A stretch of DNA of 64,000 nucleotides from Sulfuricurvum sp. IAE1 (lineage in GTDB: Bacteria > Campylobacterota > Campylobacteria > Campylobacterales > Sulfurimonadaceae). This document shows positions 50,028 to 59,593 of this stretch, in pieces. The stretch lies in assembly GCF_004347735.1 (NCBI RefSeq), contig NZ_SLTI01000007.1, positions 1 to 64,000 on the forward strand, read 5' to 3'. The notes beneath the pieces are model-generated. The model was not told the origin of the DNA. It made no database searches and was given only the letters and a program-made list of their open reading frames with translations. Position 1 is the first letter of the stretch. Each line of letters starts with the position of its first letter. Position numbers and translations under genes: made by a program.

Positions 50028-50855
50028 CTAGAAATGGTGCGCTTTGCAGCGGTTGACGAACACGCCCCTCTTTGCACGCCCGATGATGGTGATCGGGGTA
50101 CGCGTCCGGGCCGCGATGCGGCGGATCGTTTCGGCTTTGCGGGGCGAAAAAGCGACGAGCATTTCGTATTCTTCGCCGCTGCATCCTGTCCGTTTGCCTA
50201 TTTTTCGGCTAAAGGCGATCCCCTTTGCGTTGGCTTTGGAAAGTTTGCCCAAATCGCTGAAAAGTCCGTCGGAAATATCCATCCCGCACCGCAGGTGGCG
50301 GCTTGCTTCGCGCACGAAGTTCCAGCGAAGTTTCGGTGCGACGAAACGGGACGCACGGTGCACCTTACCCCCCGCCATCAGGTAGCGCAGATGTTTGGCC
50401 GAGTCTCCCAGCCGTCCCGTATGGGCGATCAGATCCCCCGTTTTGAGGCCGGTGCGCATCAGCGGTTTTCCTGCGGCTTCGGAAACGATCGTCACGGAAA
50501 GGTCAAGTTTGACGTTGCCGATCGTATCGCCGCCGATTATATCGACATCGTACGTGCGTGCCGCATCCCGCAGGCCGGCGGAGAGTTCGTCCATCGCGTG
50601 CAGGCTCATCGACTTGGGCATCGCTACCCCCAACAGCGCATACCGGGGAACGGCATTCATTGCAATCGCGTCCGAAATGTTCACGATCATCGCTTTATAG
50701 CCGATTTGATACGGTGTGAGCCAGCGACGGCGAAAATGGACGTTTTCGAAAAACAGGTCTTTACTGTAGACTTGTTTCCCGATCAGCGCGCCGTCGTCGC
50801 CGATCGGGCTTCTCGGGGACCGGAAGGTGTCGATAAAATAATATTCCGCGTTCAC
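50028..50855 (-). CDS. thiL: Thiamine-monophosphate kinase
   Basis: ThiL phosphorylates thiamine monophosphate to the active diphosphate. The 275-residue protein has the IGDDGALIG start motif, VNISDAIAMNAVPRYALLG, DIIGGDTIG and the late GMDISDGLFSDLGKL, all diagnostic. It is a bit shorter than the typical enzyme (about 320) at its N-terminus and C-terminus. First gene of the thiL-truD-psd unit, with the region 50856-51022 holding its promoter and that of the divergent gene. Confidence 0.93.
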   Translation of the reverse strand: MNAEYYFIDTFRSPRSPIGDDGALIGKQVYSKDLFFENVHFRRRWLTPYQIGYKAMIVNISDAIAMNAVPRYALLGVAMPKSMSLHAMDELSAGLRDAARTYDVDIIGGDTIGNVKLDLSVTIVSEAAGKPLMRTGLKTGDLIAHTGRLGDSAKHLRYLMAGGKVHRASRFVAPKLRWNFVREASRHLRCGMDISDGLFSDLGKLSKANAKGIAFSRKIGKRTGCSGEEYEMLVAFSPRKAETIRRIAARTRTPITIIGRAKRGVFVNRCKAHHF

Positions 50856-51022
50856 CGCTCGTCGCCGCCTTTGTCACGCTGTTACGATTTTTGAAAGCGA
50901 TTATAGTCGAAAAGAGTTTACGGAACCGTTAAGCGGTAAAAGCGCCGCGGATTATGCTAGAATAACCCTTAAGTTTTTGTTCTAATTATTTATTATTATT
51001 ATAAAACAAAAAGGAACCGATT

Positions 51023-52222
51023 ATGTTGATATCGATACGCAAGGTTTTTTCCGGGCTCCAGAACACGCTGCTGGTTCTTGGGATCGGGGTCAGCATCCTC
51101 GCCGTACAGCTTTTTCATATTTCGCAATACGGCGGACGCCTCGATGCCCTGCGAAACCAGCATTTACTGATCGAAAAGTCGGTCTCTGCCGATCTGAGCG
51201 ATCCGAGCATGGCGGCGATTCTCCTCAATACCGCAGTCGCCGAGCTCGCCCTTTCGGTTAAACTCTCTGGCGAAGCGACCCTGCTCGACGCCCTTTTCGC
51301 TTCACAGGAGGAACACGACGCCATCCTCGGTTCGCTCCAAGCCACGTCGAAAGAATTTCAAGAAAACGTCCTGGCATGGTCAAACGCCAAGGAAAGCGTC
51401 CGTGAAGCGCACCGTGCCGCCATGATGGAAGCCCGCACCGCGTATCTGGCCGATATCAGCCGGATGCTTGATTACCAGATCGGGGTGACCCATAAAGCGA
51501 TCGCGGCGGCCAACATCAGTGCCGCCCTTGTGGTATTGCTTGGGCTGGCAGCGTTTTTGGTCTATCGCAAACGCCTCAACCTCGTCTACGATGACATCCA
51601 CCACGCCTGCGCGGTCGACGTCGACGGAAGCCGTCACGAGCCCAAAACCCATGAACTTGATTTTATCGTCAAACAGCTTGCGCGCCGAAATGTTCAGCAA
51701 CCCTCCGCCGCGCCGGCCCCCTGCCTGACCCACCCAAGCAGCGGCCTGCACAACGACCGCGGCCTTTTCAACGCCTTCAACGCGAAACGGGCGGGCAAAG
51801 CGGGGAACTCGATTTTCCTGAGCGTTTTCGAAATCGACCAATACGGAGTACTGGTATCTGAGTACACGAAAGAAGATCTTAAATCGATCTATCGCAAACT
51901 CGGCGAAATGATTTCACTCTACGAACAGCCTCTCGACGTCATCGCCCATACCGAAGACGACCGCCTCGTCTTCGTCATGTCCCGTCCGACGAAAAAAGCG
52001 GCTCTGGACGAATGCGAACACATTGTCAAAGCGGTGCAGGATTCGAGTTTCCTTACTTCCAAAGGCTCCATCCGCATCACGGTGAGTGCCGGTTTTATGC
52101 TCAAAACGCCGATTAAACCGCTCGACGAGTCGATCAACGATGCCGTAAAATTAATCGCGAAAGCCAAAGAAAACGGGGGGAACCGCGTCGCTCAACTGCG
52201 TGAATCGTCCGGATCGTTTTAA
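51023..52222 (+). CDS. Membrane protein with degenerate GGDEF-type domain
   Basis: The 399-residue protein has two membrane helices (about 12-33 and 162-185) bounding a helical periplasmic domain of about 125 residues. A cytoplasmic GGDEF-like domain follows (about 230-390: SGLHNDRGLFNAFNAKR, then LSVFEIDQYG). The catalytic GGDEF loop reads TEDDR, so it should not make c-di-GMP. It may be a GTP- or c-di-GMP-binding or purely regulatory domain. AAAGGAA precedes the ATG. Single gene; the signal is unknown. Confidence 0.78.
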   Translation: MLISIRKVFSGLQNTLLVLGIGVSILAVQLFHISQYGGRLDALRNQHLLIEKSVSADLSDPSMAAILLNTAVAELALSVKLSGEATLLDALFASQEEHDAILGSLQATSKEFQENVLAWSNAKESVREAHRAAMMEARTAYLADISRMLDYQIGVTHKAIAAANISAALVVLLGLAAFLVYRKRLNLVYDDIHHACAVDVDGSRHEPKTHELDFIVKQLARRNVQQPSAAPAPCLTHPSSGLHNDRGLFNAFNAKRAGKAGNSIFLSVFEIDQYGVLVSEYTKEDLKSIYRKLGEMISLYEQPLDVIAHTEDDRLVFVMSRPTKKAALDECEHIVKAVQDSSFLTSKGSIRITVSAGFMLKTPIKPLDESINDAVKLIAKAKENGGNRVAQLRESSGSF

Positions 52223-52353
52223 AAAATGTAACCTTTTCACCCATACATACCTTCTTCATTTGTAACTATGTTACCAAATTAAACATTTTTCGCCTCTTTC
52301 CGCCTCCGGAGGGCTTCCCCCCCTTTTTTAATCTTGCCCAAGGAGCGGCGCGC

Positions 52354-52359
52354 TATAAT
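52354..52359 (+). promoter_or_regulatory. TATAAT -10 box of the sdhABE operon
   Basis: TATAAT lies 31 bases before the sdhA ATG, without a clear -35 box. The 168-base gap before also holds a CCTCCGGAGG palindrome (about 52302-52313) followed by C- and T-runs, a possible terminator of the gene before. Confidence 0.5.
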
Positions 52360-52390
52360 CTCCACAGATTTTATGAACGAAGGAAGGCGT

Positions 52391-54103
52391 ATGAGTATTC
52401 CCATTTATACTTATGATGCGGTAGTCGTCGGAGCCGGTCTGGCCGGATGTGCCGCGGCACGCGAGTTGCAAAAGAACGGCAAAAAAGTAGCCGTCATCAC
52501 CAAACTCCATCCTCTGCGGAGCCACTCGGGTGCCGCTCAGGGGGGGATCAATGCAGCATTCAGCGACCAGGACAGCGTCGAACTCCACGAATTCGACACC
52601 GTCAAAGGTTCTGACTACCTCGCCGACCAGGACGTCGTCCAGTTTATGTGTGAAAAAGCCCCCGAAACGATCCGTTGGGCGGAGCGCATGGGTGCGGCGT
52701 TCAGCCGTAACGAAGACGGTACGATCGCACAACGCCCGTTCGGAGGACAATCCTCGCCCCGCGCCTGCTTCGCCAAAGACCGCACCGGCCTTACCCTGCT
52801 ACAGACGATTTACGAGCAGGCCTACCGCGAAGGTGTCGAGTTCTGGGACGAGTGGTACGTCGCTGATCTTCTCTACCGTGACGGCAAAGCGTACGGCGTC
52901 GCCGCTTACAACATCCGCAACAGCGAAAAAGCGATTTTCAACGCCAAAGCGGTCATGTTCGCGACCGGCGGTTACGCGCGCGCTTTCAAAATCAACTCAA
53001 ACGCCCACGCCAATACCGGTGATGGCCTCTCGCTCGTCGCCCGCCACGGTCTTCCCCTTGAAGACATGGAGTTCGTACAGTTCCACCCCTCAGGGCTTTC
53101 GGGTAACGGCGTCCTGATTTCCGAAGCGGCCCGCGGCGAAGGGGGAAAACTCCTCAACTCGCTGGGTGAACGTTTTATGGAGAAATACGCCCCCAACGCG
53201 ATGGAACTCGCTTCTCGCGACGTCGTCGCGCGCGCCATCATCCAGGAAATTCGCGAAGGGCGCGGTGTGGGACCGCGTAAAGACGCAGTGTACATCGACC
53301 TGACCCATCTTGGAAAAGAAAAAATCATGGAGCGCCTCCCAGAGTTGCGCGATCTTGCGATCACCTTCCTGGGTCTTGACATGATCAAAGAACCGATTCT
53401 GATCTCCGCCACCGCCCACTACTCGATGGGTGGTATCCCCGTCGATAAAGACGGGCACGTCCGCAAAAACAATGCCGAATTCGTCGAAGGGTTCTACGCG
53501 GCGGGAGAATGTTCGTGTTCAAGCGTCCACGGCGCGAACCGCCTGGGAGCCAACTCGGTTCTCGAAGCGCTTCTGTTCGGTCGCTTCGTCGGTAAAACGA
53601 TGGTACAGGAAGTTGATTCTCTCGAACTTCTCCCCGCAACCGAAGCCGACGCGCAGCGGATGATCGATGAAATGAACTGGGCCCTGACCAACAACGGTCA
53701 GGAGTCGGTGGCCGCGCTGCGCGAGGAATTGCAGCAGTCGATGACCGACAACGCCGGAGTCTTCCGTACCGCGGAAACTCTCAGCCGCCAGGTCGAAATT
53801 CTCAAAGACCTGCGCAAACGCTATAAAAACATCCGGATCGCCGACAAATCGAAAATCTTCAACACCGACCTGCAAGAAGCTATCGAGCTTGGGCACATGC
53901 TCGATTATTCTGCATTCATCGTCGAAAGCGCCCTGGCCCGCCAGGAGAGCCGCGGTGCTCACTACCGTGAAGATTTCCCGGCCCGTGACGACGAAAAATT
54001 CCTGAAACACACCATGGCGATCATGGATGCGGAAGGCAATATCACCCTTGATTATATGGATGTCACTCTCGGCCGCCATGAAGTCAAAGCACGATCGTAC
54101 TAA
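52391..54103 (+). CDS. sdhA: Succinate dehydrogenase/fumarate reductase flavoprotein subunit (type E)
   Basis: This FAD subunit interconverts succinate and fumarate. The 570-residue protein has VVVGAGLAGCAAARE (FAD binding), RSHSGAAQGGINAAF (flavin-attaching histidine), the FHPSGLSGNGVLISEAARGEGG active-site segment and GGIPVDKDGHV. Fewer than 15 residues precede the FAD motif, so there is no Tat signal, unlike the periplasmic MfrA of Campylobacter and Wolinella. It therefore works in the cytoplasm. It begins the sdhABE operon with GGAAGG before the ATG. Confidence 0.93.
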   Translation: MSIPIYTYDAVVVGAGLAGCAAARELQKNGKKVAVITKLHPLRSHSGAAQGGINAAFSDQDSVELHEFDTVKGSDYLADQDVVQFMCEKAPETIRWAERMGAAFSRNEDGTIAQRPFGGQSSPRACFAKDRTGLTLLQTIYEQAYREGVEFWDEWYVADLLYRDGKAYGVAAYNIRNSEKAIFNAKAVMFATGGYARAFKINSNAHANTGDGLSLVARHGLPLEDMEFVQFHPSGLSGNGVLISEAARGEGGKLLNSLGERFMEKYAPNAMELASRDVVARAIIQEIREGRGVGPRKDAVYIDLTHLGKEKIMERLPELRDLAITFLGLDMIKEPILISATAHYSMGGIPVDKDGHVRKNNAEFVEGFYAAGECSCSSVHGANRLGANSVLEALLFGRFVGKTMVQEVDSLELLPATEADAQRMIDEMNWALTNNGQESVAALREELQQSMTDNAGVFRTAETLSRQVEILKDLRKRYKNIRIADKSKIFNTDLQEAIELGHMLDYSAFIVESALARQESRGAHYREDFPARDDEKFLKHTMAIMDAEGNITLDYMDVTLGRHEVKARSY

Positions 54104-54116
54104 GGAGAGCGACATT

Positions 54117-55094
54117 ATGGATACACTTAAAACGCAACAGGTGACGTTCAAGGTTTTCCGTTTCAACGAAGAGACCGATTACCTCCCCTATTACAACACC
54201 TACACCCTCGACGTAACCCACGAAGAGGTCGTGCTCGACATCCTCAACCGTATCAAATGGGAACACGACGGTAGTCTCTCCTACCGCCGAAGCTGCCGCC
54301 ACGGTATCTGCGGCGTGTGCGCGATCAAAGTGAGCGGCAAAGCGGTCCTGGCCTGTAAAACCCGTCTGTTCGACATGATCGACGTTTTCGGAAACGAACT
54401 CGTCATCGAGCCGCTCAGTACGAAACGGGCATTCAAAGACCTCGTCGTCGACAAAAAAGATTTCTGGGACAAACACGCCCAGATCAAACCTTATCTCGAA
54501 GCTGAAATCGACGAGCATCCGGTCACCGAAAACCTTGTCAGCCCCCACGATGCCGAAAAGCTTCTCGAAGCCGATTACTGCATCCAGTGCGGCGCGTGCC
54601 ACTATTCGTGCCCATCGCTCGAGATCAACGAACAATACATCGGGCCTGCGGCATTTGCCGCCGCATACCGTTTCAGTGCCGATGTCCGCGACGATGCTTC
54701 GGTAGAGCGTCTGCACATCGTCAACGAAGAAGCCCAGGGAGTCTGGGACTGTGTCAAATGTATGGAGTGTGCCGAAGTTTGTCCCAAAGAGGTCAATCCG
54801 ATCGAAAAAATCACTAAACTGCATAACATGGTGTTTGAGGCGGGAATCGCGAAAAACAACGTCGCTACCCGTCACGCCGTCGGATTCGCCCACTCGATCG
54901 AAAAACACGGTCTGCTCGACGAAGGCGAGCTCGTCCGTTATTCCGAAGGGAACATCGGCGTACTCAAACACGTTCCGGTAGCCCTCAAAATGTTTGCCAA
55001 AGGCAAAATCGTATTGCCGTGGAATATGCCCAAATCCGACAAACTCGATGAGATCAAAAAACTGGTCAAATCTTCATCAACCGTAAAATTCTAG
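54117..55094 (+). CDS. sdhB: Succinate dehydrogenase/fumarate reductase iron-sulfur subunit (type E)
   Basis: The 325-residue subunit carries three Fe-S clusters: the plant-type [2Fe-2S] site (SCRHGICGVCAIKV..LACKT) and two ferredoxin-type motifs (CIQCGACHYSCPS and CVKCMECAEVCPKEVNP). It has a C-terminal extension of about 60 residues typical for SdhB of type-E enzymes. AAGGAGAG precedes the ATG. It links the flavoprotein to SdhE. Confidence 0.93.
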   Translation: MDTLKTQQVTFKVFRFNEETDYLPYYNTYTLDVTHEEVVLDILNRIKWEHDGSLSYRRSCRHGICGVCAIKVSGKAVLACKTRLFDMIDVFGNELVIEPLSTKRAFKDLVVDKKDFWDKHAQIKPYLEAEIDEHPVTENLVSPHDAEKLLEADYCIQCGACHYSCPSLEINEQYIGPAAFAAAYRFSADVRDDASVERLHIVNEEAQGVWDCVKCMECAEVCPKEVNPIEKITKLHNMVFEAGIAKNNVATRHAVGFAHSIEKHGLLDEGELVRYSEGNIGVLKHVPVALKMFAKGKIVLPWNMPKSDKLDEIKKLVKSSSTVKF

Positions 55095-55104
55095 GGAGTA
55101 CACA

Positions 55105-55986
55105 ATGGAAAAATTAAAATACGCACTTTTTACCGGTTGTACTGCCAAAGAGAGTACGCCCGAACAAATGATGTCGACGCTGGCTGTGGCGAACAAGCTG
55201 GGGATTGAGTTGGTAGAACTCACCGAAGCTTCCTGCTGCGGTGCTTCGCATCTCCAGGACTACGATGATTTCCTCTCCCTCGTCCTGAACGCACGCAATA
55301 TCGCTTATGCCGAAAAACACGGCCTGACGATGGTGACGATCTGCAACACGTGCCAGCTCAATACGGCGATGACCAAACACCGTCTCGATCACAATGCGGA
55401 ACTCAAAGCGAAAGTGAACGCAAAACTCGCCGAAGTGGGACTGGAGTACAAAGGGACTTCCCAGATAACCCACTTTTTGTACGCCATTATCGATGATTTC
55501 GGCCTCGACAAAATCAAAGAGATGGTGGTCACACCTCTCAGCCAATTCAACATCGCACCGTTTTACGGCTGTCACAATATCCGTCCGTCCGAGCTTCAGA
55601 ACGAGACGCACAAAAGCCCTGAAAACGCTTACAAACCTACTTCACTCGATGATCTGATCGTCGCGTGCGGCGGTGTAAACGTCGACTACGAAGAGAAAAA
55701 CAAATGCTGCGGCTTCCATGCCGAGCTTCAATCACCCCGTACGGCTGCTGTTTTAACCGGTAATGCCGTAGCCGGTGCGATGGATGCGAATGCGGACTGG
55801 ATGGTAACGCCGTGTCCTCTTTGTCATCTCAAACTCGATACCCAGACGCACCACGCCTCCGTTGCAATCGGTCGCGACGTTTCCCTCCCGGTCTTGCACA
55901 TGCAGCAAATGGTGGGACTCGCGCTCGGATGTACGCCGGCGGAACTGGGCCTTAACCACCACGTTACGAAAGTCGATTTCGTCTAA
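55105..55986 (+). CDS. sdhE: Type-E membrane-associated subunit SdhE with two CCG domains
   Basis: The 293-residue protein has two cysteine-rich CCG domains like heterodisulfide reductase HdrB: SCCGASHL with CNTCQLN, and CCGFHAEL with CPLCHLKLD. It replaces the haem-b membrane anchors SdhC/D. It attaches to the membrane and meets the quinone through an Fe-S site. Start with GGGAG, 10 bases after sdhB. Hairpins follow the stop. Confidence 0.93.
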   Translation: MEKLKYALFTGCTAKESTPEQMMSTLAVANKLGIELVELTEASCCGASHLQDYDDFLSLVLNARNIAYAEKHGLTMVTICNTCQLNTAMTKHRLDHNAELKAKVNAKLAEVGLEYKGTSQITHFLYAIIDDFGLDKIKEMVVTPLSQFNIAPFYGCHNIRPSELQNETHKSPENAYKPTSLDDLIVACGGVNVDYEEKNKCCGFHAELQSPRTAAVLTGNAVAGAMDANADWMVTPCPLCHLKLDTQTHHASVAIGRDVSLPVLHMQQMVGLALGCTPAELGLNHHVTKVDFV

Positions 55987-55993
55987 ATCTTCC

Positions 55994-56011
55994 GGCCGGA
56001 CTCTTCCGGCC
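55994..56011 (+). terminator. Terminator-like hairpin after sdhE
   Basis: GGCCGGA / TCCGGCC with a 4-base loop, seven bases past the sdhE stop. The following tract is CTCCTACTCC, so T-content is weak. Confidence 0.55.
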
Positions 56012-56014
56012 CTC

Positions 56015-56881
56015 CTACTCCGATAACGGAGTGAGCGAATACCCCTCTTTTTCCAATGCCGACAGCAATCCCTCATCGCCCAGAAGGTGCATCGTCCCGA
56101 CAAGTACAAACAGCGTTTTTCCTTCGTCAGACCATTCCATAAGCTTCGGAAGCCATGTGCGATTCCGTTTTTGGAGTATCTCGCGATACATATTGGGCGA
56201 TTGCGATTTCATCGTATCGACCAGTTCCCTCTCGATCCGAACGGTTTTTCCTTCGCGCCATTCGCGAATCAGCCACTCCACACTCTGCGAAAGGGTCTGC
56301 ATCTCGCGTATCGTCTGAAGAATCAGTTCATCCTCTTCCCCCTCTCCCATCCGGACGATCACGGCAAGCTGCTCGGCGGGGGTTTCGAGAAAACGGGGCT
56401 CTTTTCGTTCGTCCAGAGCGCGACGCGCGTAGTAGGCATCTACACCGCTTTCGTCGATCCCCTCGCGTGCCAGCCGTTTTTGGGCCATCATCGTTGCCGC
56501 AGCCCACGGGCGAAGGCGCTCATAAGGTAAAATCGATTCCCCCTGCGATGAGAGGTATTCCTTCATGGCCCTGTAGGTGGCAGGCTTAAGCACTTCCGAA
56601 AGGCTGCTTGTGGGCGGCAGGAACATATGGCGCGCCATCTCGGCGGCAAACGGTGCACTGATGGTCGATTGCAGGTCGGTTTCGAAAACGACCGCATCAC
56701 TGTATGCGAAAGCACGGTCGAATTCCCTCGGAAGGGGAAAATCGCCGGAGCGGAGAATGTGGATGGTCCCTCCGAGATAGAGGATTCGATCCCCTTTCGT
56801 CGCTTTCCATACGCTCGATGCGCCGTAAAGGGAGAGATGAAAGAGAAAAAGGAGCGAAGCGAATGCGATCAGCGCCTTCAT
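56015..56881 (-). CDS. TraB/GumN-family protein
   Basis: The 288-residue protein has a signal peptide (about 1-20) and the two GxxH motifs of the TraB/GumN family: YLGGTIHIL at the start and LVGTMHLLGDEGL near the end. The family is thought to be a metalloprotease fold (Tiki-like). It would act in the periplasm; the substrate is unknown. Last gene of the aroB operon, 12 bases after mogA. The ATG chosen has AGGGA nine bases upstream. Confidence 0.85.
   Translation of the reverse strand: MKALIAFASLLFLFHLSLYGASSVWKATKGDRILYLGGTIHILRSGDFPLPREFDRAFAYSDAVVFETDLQSTISAPFAAEMARHMFLPPTSSLSEVLKPATYRAMKEYLSSQGESILPYERLRPWAAATMMAQKRLAREGIDESGVDAYYARRALDERKEPRFLETPAEQLAVIVRMGEGEEDELILQTIREMQTLSQSVEWLIREWREGKTVRIERELVDTMKSQSPNMYREILQKRNRTWLPKLMEWSDEGKTLFVLVGTMHLLGDEGLLSALEKEGYSLTPLSE
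56017..56032 (-). terminator. Hairpin at the end of the TraB/GumN gene
   Basis: ACTCCG / CGGAGT with loop ATAA covers the end of the coding region, including part of the TAG stop. It faces leftward as the end of the aroB operon. Confidence 0.4.
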
Positions 56882-56893
56882 AACCGTCATTCC

Positions 56894-57424
56894 CTAGGAT
56901 TTAGGGCGGAACGCCTTGATCACGTCCTCGTTGCACTCCATGTACGGCCCCTCGATCAGGTCGATGCAGTACGGAACGGCGGGGAAAACGGCGTCGAGGC
57001 ATTCGCGGATCGATTTTGGCTTTCCGGGAAGATTGATGATGAGGCTTTTCCCGCGGATTCCCGCGGTCTGACGGGACAAAATCGCCGTCGGGACGTATTT
57101 GAGGCTCACCTGGCGCATCAGCTCTCCAAAGCCTGGCATCATCTTTTCACAGACGTTTTCGGTCGCTTCGGGGGTGACGTCGCGCCTCGCGGGACCCGTC
57201 CCGCCCGTAGTCACCACGAGGCAGCACTTTTCCTGATCGCACAATTCGATCATCGTCTCCTCGATCGTATTCTGATCGTCGGGAATGCAACGGTAGACGA
57301 TCTCGTGGGGACTTTTGAGATAATCCCTCATCGTCTCCTGGATCGCAATCCCTGAAATATCCTCGTAAATCCCCGCGCTCGCACGGTCGGATGCGGTAAT
57401 AACGCCGATTTTAATCGTATTCAT
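56894..57424 (-). CDS. mogA: Molybdopterin adenylyltransferase (MogA-like)
   Basis: MogA adenylates molybdopterin before molybdenum insertion to form Mo-cofactor. The 176-residue protein has ITASDRASAG, VVTTGGTGPARRDVTPEAT and LIINLPGKPKS, which are the MPT-binding and catalytic motifs. The start with AGGAG overlaps the bioV stop (ATGA). Mo-cofactor is separate from FeMo-co, but the organism evidently uses molybdenum for more than nitrogenase. Confidence 0.93.
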   Translation of the reverse strand: MNTIKIGVITASDRASAGIYEDISGIAIQETMRDYLKSPHEIVYRCIPDDQNTIEETMIELCDQEKCCLVVTTGGTGPARRDVTPEATENVCEKMMPGFGELMRQVSLKYVPTAILSRQTAGIRGKSLIINLPGKPKSIRECLDAVFPAVPYCIDLIEGPYMECNEDVIKAFRPKS

Positions 57425-57936
57425 AAACACTCCTGCAAAAAATGGTTGGCTCCCCGGATCGATGTCACCGTCGCGTAGGGGAGGAAAAAGTCCCGTGCTC
57501 CGGCCACGTCGATGATCCGATCCTCAAGCCCAAGATAGACCTCGATGCGGGTCCCTTTGGCGCGGATCTTCTCCATCAGTTCGGCATCCCATACGAAATA
57601 GAGCAGCTCTTCGAGCGCCTCGCCGCTGTGATCCCCCTCCCCGACGCTTTGGATGGGACAGGGTTCAAAACAGCTTGCGCGGAATTTTTCGAGGTAGCCT
57701 TGGGGATCTTTGAGATACCCCGCCAGCTGAAGACGTTTGAACGACTCCTTGCGGGTCTGAAAGAAAGCGGGGGAAAAGAGCTGGAGGGTGTCGATCCGTT
57801 CGTCCGCCTGTGCGGCGTAACGGGCCGCTTTTATCGCACCGTAGCTGAACCCTCCGAGGGTGTAATCGCCGCCCCTGTCGTAGGATTCGAAAAAACGGCG
57901 ATCGTCGCAGAGGGAGAATCCGCTAAAGAATCTCAT
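57421..57936 (-). CDS. bioV: Pimeloyl-ACP methyl ester esterase, BioV type
   Basis: BioV frees pimeloyl-ACP from its methyl ester in biotin synthesis, replacing BioH in Helicobacter and relatives. The 171-residue minimal alpha/beta hydrolase has the start MRFFSGF, nucleophile Ser31 in GGFSYGAIKA, an acidic residue in LGLEDRII, and the catalytic histidine in GANHFL. It overlaps the FtsH-like gene by 14 bases and mogA by four. Its length and first residues fit the BioV group. Confidence 0.9.
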   Translation of the reverse strand: MRFFSGFSLCDDRRFFESYDRGGDYTLGGFSYGAIKAARYAAQADERIDTLQLFSPAFFQTRKESFKRLQLAGYLKDPQGYLEKFRASCFEPCPIQSVGEGDHSGEALEELLYFVWDAELMEKIRAKGTRIEVYLGLEDRIIDVAGARDFFLPYATVTSIRGANHFLQECL

Positions 57937-59593
57937 TCATCGTCGCCTTGGCGAGAGCTTTGGATATCTGCTCGTACTCTTCGAGGATCGATTCGAATTT
58001 GGCAACGATCTTTTCATTACGTTCCAAAAGGGACGAAATCTCCTGATAAAGCCGCTCCATCAGTTTCGATTCGTCTTCGGCTCCGGGGAGGATCGAGCCG
58101 CCCATGCCGTATTCGTAGACCATCGCGTGTACAAGTTCTTCGGCCGCCTTTACGTCGTGCGATGCGTTGCTGGCGTGTTCCCCGAACCGGAGATTCGAAG
58201 CCGCGATACCTGCCAGATGGACCCGAACGTGTGCTTCGATCTCGTGTTTGAGGAGCGGTTCGGCGGTTGGAGGGGTGATCGTGTCGTTGCTGAGGCTGAT
58301 TTTTTCGTACGGCAGGTCGAACCACGTCGCGGCGAACACTTTTCCCGCCTGGTAACGGGCGTGGTAACGCCGCTGTTCCTCGCTGAGCATCGCTACTTTC
58401 TTTTTCCCGAACATCACCTTGTCTTTGACCGCCAGAAAATGTTCCATCCGCACCTGGATCTCTTTTTGGCGCAGGCACAACAAAGCCGCTTCATTCACCA
58501 GTGCCGCGAGTGACGCACCGTTAAACCCGACCGTCATGCGCGCCACTTCCGCCACCGAAAGGTCATGCGGAATGTTGCGAAGGTATTTATTCAGAATCGC
58601 CTCACGCTCGCTTGCGGTAGGCAGCTCCACGAAAATTCGACGGTCGAAACGCCCCGCACGGAGCAGCGCCGCGTCCATCACGTCGATGTTGTTCGTCGCG
58701 GCGATGACGACGATGCCGCTGGTATCTTCAAACCCGTCCATTTCGGTCAGAAGCTGATTGAGGGTCCCTTCGCGTTCGTCGTTGCGTTCCCCGCCCCGTT
58801 TTTTCCCGACGGCGTCGATTTCGTCGATGAAAATGATCGCCGGGGCGTTTTTCTTGGCAGCAGAGAAAAGCTCGCTCACCCGCTTGGCCCCCATCCCGAC
58901 GTATATCTGGACGAACGAAGCCCCGCTTTGATAGAAAAACGGCACGTCCGCTTCGGCGGCGACCGCTTTGGCGATCATCGTCTTCCCTACCCCAGGAGGG
59001 CCTACGAGCAATACGCCGCGCGGCATCCGCGCCCCGAAACTGTAATAGCGTTTAGGGTTGCGGAGAAAATCGATGATCTCCTCGAGTTCTTCTTTGACGT
59101 CGCCAATCCCGCCTATATCACTGAAGCGGACCGTCGATTTGACCGGCTGGATTGTCGAGGGTGCGCTCTCGGGCGTCTCGGCCGCCACGGCGGCATGTGT
59201 CGTCGTCTGGGTCGGGACCTCGTCGTCTTCGAAACCGAGCCGGTTTTTCCACGCCCAGTATCCGGCTCCCCCGATCAGCGCGAAAAAGAGGAAAAACCAT
59301 CCCCATCCGCTTCCCCCTTTGGGTTCGATGACGAGATGGGCGGTCAATTCGGAAGGCAGCTGCGACGTAGGGATCCGCACGACACCTTCTTCTTTGGTCG
59401 AGAGGTAGGTGTATCCCTCGTCCGTGTAGGCTTTTTCGACCTGTTCACTCTCGATCAGGCGGCTCGCTTCATCGAGTGTGATCGTATCGGCACCGTCGCG
59501 AAGCAGCGCGTAAAGCAACAGCAGCAGTATGATCCCCCCCGATACCAGGAGAATCATCTGATTTCGGTTAAACGCGGGCCAGGTTATGTTCAT
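57923..59593 (-). CDS. FtsH-like membrane AAA+ protein with a degenerate protease site
   Basis: The 556-residue protein has two membrane helices (about 13-31 and 98-116) around a small periplasmic domain, and an AAA+ domain (Walker A GPPGVGKT 198-205, Walker B IIFIDEID 253-260, SRH ..RAGRFDRR). A remnant of the M41 peptidase domain follows. Where FtsH has the zinc site HEAGH, this one has HARYQ (411-415); a later aspartate is kept. It should act as an unfoldase or chaperone, not a protease. Similar genes sit at the same place next to mtaB in Campylobacter (Cj1005 region, from memory). Overlaps mtaB by 26 bases. Confidence 0.9.
   Translation of the reverse strand: MNITWPAFNRNQMILLVSGGIILLLLLYALLRDGADTITLDEASRLIESEQVEKAYTDEGYTYLSTKEEGVVRIPTSQLPSELTAHLVIEPKGGSGWGWFFLFFALIGGAGYWAWKNRLGFEDDEVPTQTTTHAAVAAETPESAPSTIQPVKSTVRFSDIGGIGDVKEELEEIIDFLRNPKRYYSFGARMPRGVLLVGPPGVGKTMIAKAVAAEADVPFFYQSGASFVQIYVGMGAKRVSELFSAAKKNAPAIIFIDEIDAVGKKRGGERNDEREGTLNQLLTEMDGFEDTSGIVVIAATNNIDVMDAALLRAGRFDRRIFVELPTASEREAILNKYLRNIPHDLSVAEVARMTVGFNGASLAALVNEAALLCLRQKEIQVRMEHFLAVKDKVMFGKKKVAMLSEEQRRYHARYQAGKVFAATWFDLPYEKISLSNDTITPPTAEPLLKHEIEAHVRVHLAGIAASNLRFGEHASNASHDVKAAEELVHAMVYEYGMGGSILPGAEDESKLMERLYQEISSLLERNEKIVAKFESILEEYEQISKALAKATMNEIL

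Noticed and set aside
52391..54103. Tat-exported MfrA
   Set aside because: The N-terminus is only a few residues before the FAD-binding motif; the open frame upstream has no twin-arginine motif.
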